DNA of 6,486 nt from Ignavibacteriales bacterium (GTDB lineage Bacteria > Bacteroidota > Ignavibacteria > T3Sed10-11): assembly GCA_003560935.1 (NCBI GenBank), contig PWJF01000297.1, positions 1 through 6,486 on the forward strand. Direction: 5' to 3'. This document shows positions 5,928-6,486 of this stretch, in pieces (the first letter of the stretch is position 1; each line of letters opens with the position of its first letter). The position numbers and the translations under genes are program-made. The notes under the pieces were generated by a model. It did not search any database. It saw only the letters and a list, made by a program, of their open reading frames with translations, and was not told the DNA's origin.

Positions 5928-6486
5928 ATGCAAAAAATCTGCATTTTTATTGTTTTAGTGGTCGTGATCGGTTTACCGCTATCGGCCGGCGGTACGCCGA
6001 CGGCATTTACCGGAGCATTGATATACCCGATCGCGGGTGATCCTGTCGAGGATGGTGTGTTGGTGATCCGGGGTTCGGAAATAGTAGACGTCGGTCCGCG
6101 TGACCGTGTTTCGATTCCTTCCGATGCACACATCGTTGATGTAGCGGGGAAAGTTATCATACCGGGTATGGTGGATACGCACTCGCATATCGGTCGCGGC
6201 GACGGCGGCGACAGGTCAGCGCCCACTCACGCCGATGTTCGTATTCTCGACACAATCGATGCGATGAACGACAGCTTTATGAGGGCGCGGGCAGGCGGAC
6301 TGACTACGGTCAATATAATGCCCGGATCGGGACATCTTATGAGCGGTCAGACAGTCTATCTGAAAACAAGACACGCACGAACAATTTACGATATGCTTTT
6401 ATGCGATGACGTTGCTAATGATATATGTGGGGGATTAAAAATGGCAAACGGGACGAACTCCATAGGCAATCCGCCGTTCCCGCAAA
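5928..6486 (+). CDS. Exported imidazolonepropionase-like amidohydrolase (3' truncated by window edge)
   Basis: The first 186 residues of a COG1228-like metal-dependent amidohydrolase are present; typical members exceed 400 residues, so more than half lies beyond the window. A signal peptide is clear: MQKIC, a hydrophobic core to about residue 17, then LSA-GG with likely cleavage after A20, so the enzyme should act outside the cytoplasm. A small beta domain follows (FTGALIYPIAGDPVEDGVLVIRG, 27-49; then 'VDVAGKVIIPGMVDTHSH'). The first metal-ligand motif is H85-S-H87. Then come AGGLTTVNIMPGSGHLMSGQTVYLK (122-146) and GGLKMANGTNSIGNPPFP (168-185). These last two blocks recall a secreted amidohydrolase subfamily often found in Bacteroidota and relatives, whose members frequently lack a proven substrate. 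The remaining metal ligands cannot be checked. It starts 34 bases after the PAP2 stop with a good SD, so the two are probably one transcript. Confidence 0.88.
   Translation, partial: MQKICIFIVLVVVIGLPLSAGGTPTAFTGALIYPIAGDPVEDGVLVIRGSEIVDVGPRDRVSIPSDAHIVDVAGKVIIPGMVDTHSHIGRGDGGDRSAPTHADVRILDTIDAMNDSFMRARAGGLTTVNIMPGSGHLMSGQTVYLKTRHARTIYDMLLCDDVANDICGGLKMANGTNSIGNPPFPQ

Overview
The window is a stretch of ordinary bacterial chromosome, dense with genes and about mid-40s % GC by eye. It carries seven protein genes; two are cut by the window edges. I see no rRNA, tRNA, CRISPR array, insertion sequence, phage gene or recognisable attachment site. Strong Shine-Dalgarno (SD) sequences occur before two genes (pruA and the amidohydrolase). 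Three others (the sugar porter, the HD hydrolase and the PAP2 phosphatase) have none visible. This mixture, with an ALDH4A1-like P5C dehydrogenase and a secreted imidazolonepropionase-like amidohydrolase, would fit a lineage in or near the Fibrobacterota-Chlorobiota-Bacteroidota group or a related uncultured phylum. That placement is a weak inference.

Layout. Bases 1-621 (+) hold the 3' end of a small DUF6152-like protein gene, coupled by a one-base TAATG overlap to a four-helix DUF6644-like membrane protein. Bases 622-733 form a regulatory gap with an inverted repeat, a possible promoter and a strong SD. Bases 734-2365 (+) encode P5C dehydrogenase (pruA), the last step from proline to glutamate. 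Bases 2366-2460 separate convergent genes and contain a strong 15-bp hairpin with no U-tract. Bases 2461-4914 (-) hold a probable two-gene operon: an HD-domain metal-dependent (probably nucleotide) phosphohydrolase, then a sugar:H+ symporter of the XylE/GLUT family. A palindrome resembling LacI-family operators sits in the candidate promoter of this pair. Bases 4915-5161 are the intergenic region between divergent genes. Bases 5162-5893 (+) encode a PAP2 lipid phosphatase, followed after 34 bases by the start of an exported amidohydrolase that runs off the right edge.

How the genes fit together. The window reads as several small independent transcription units, not one pathway. pruA serves amino-acid catabolism, with no proline dehydrogenase beside it in the visible sequence. 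The HD hydrolase and sugar porter may share regulation. The PAP2 enzyme probably recycles polyprenyl-phosphate carriers or dephosphorylates phospholipid precursors. No defence or otherwise clearly new system is visible. The best leads are the uncharacterised DUF6152/DUF6644 pair and the candidate operator before the HD-sugar porter pair.
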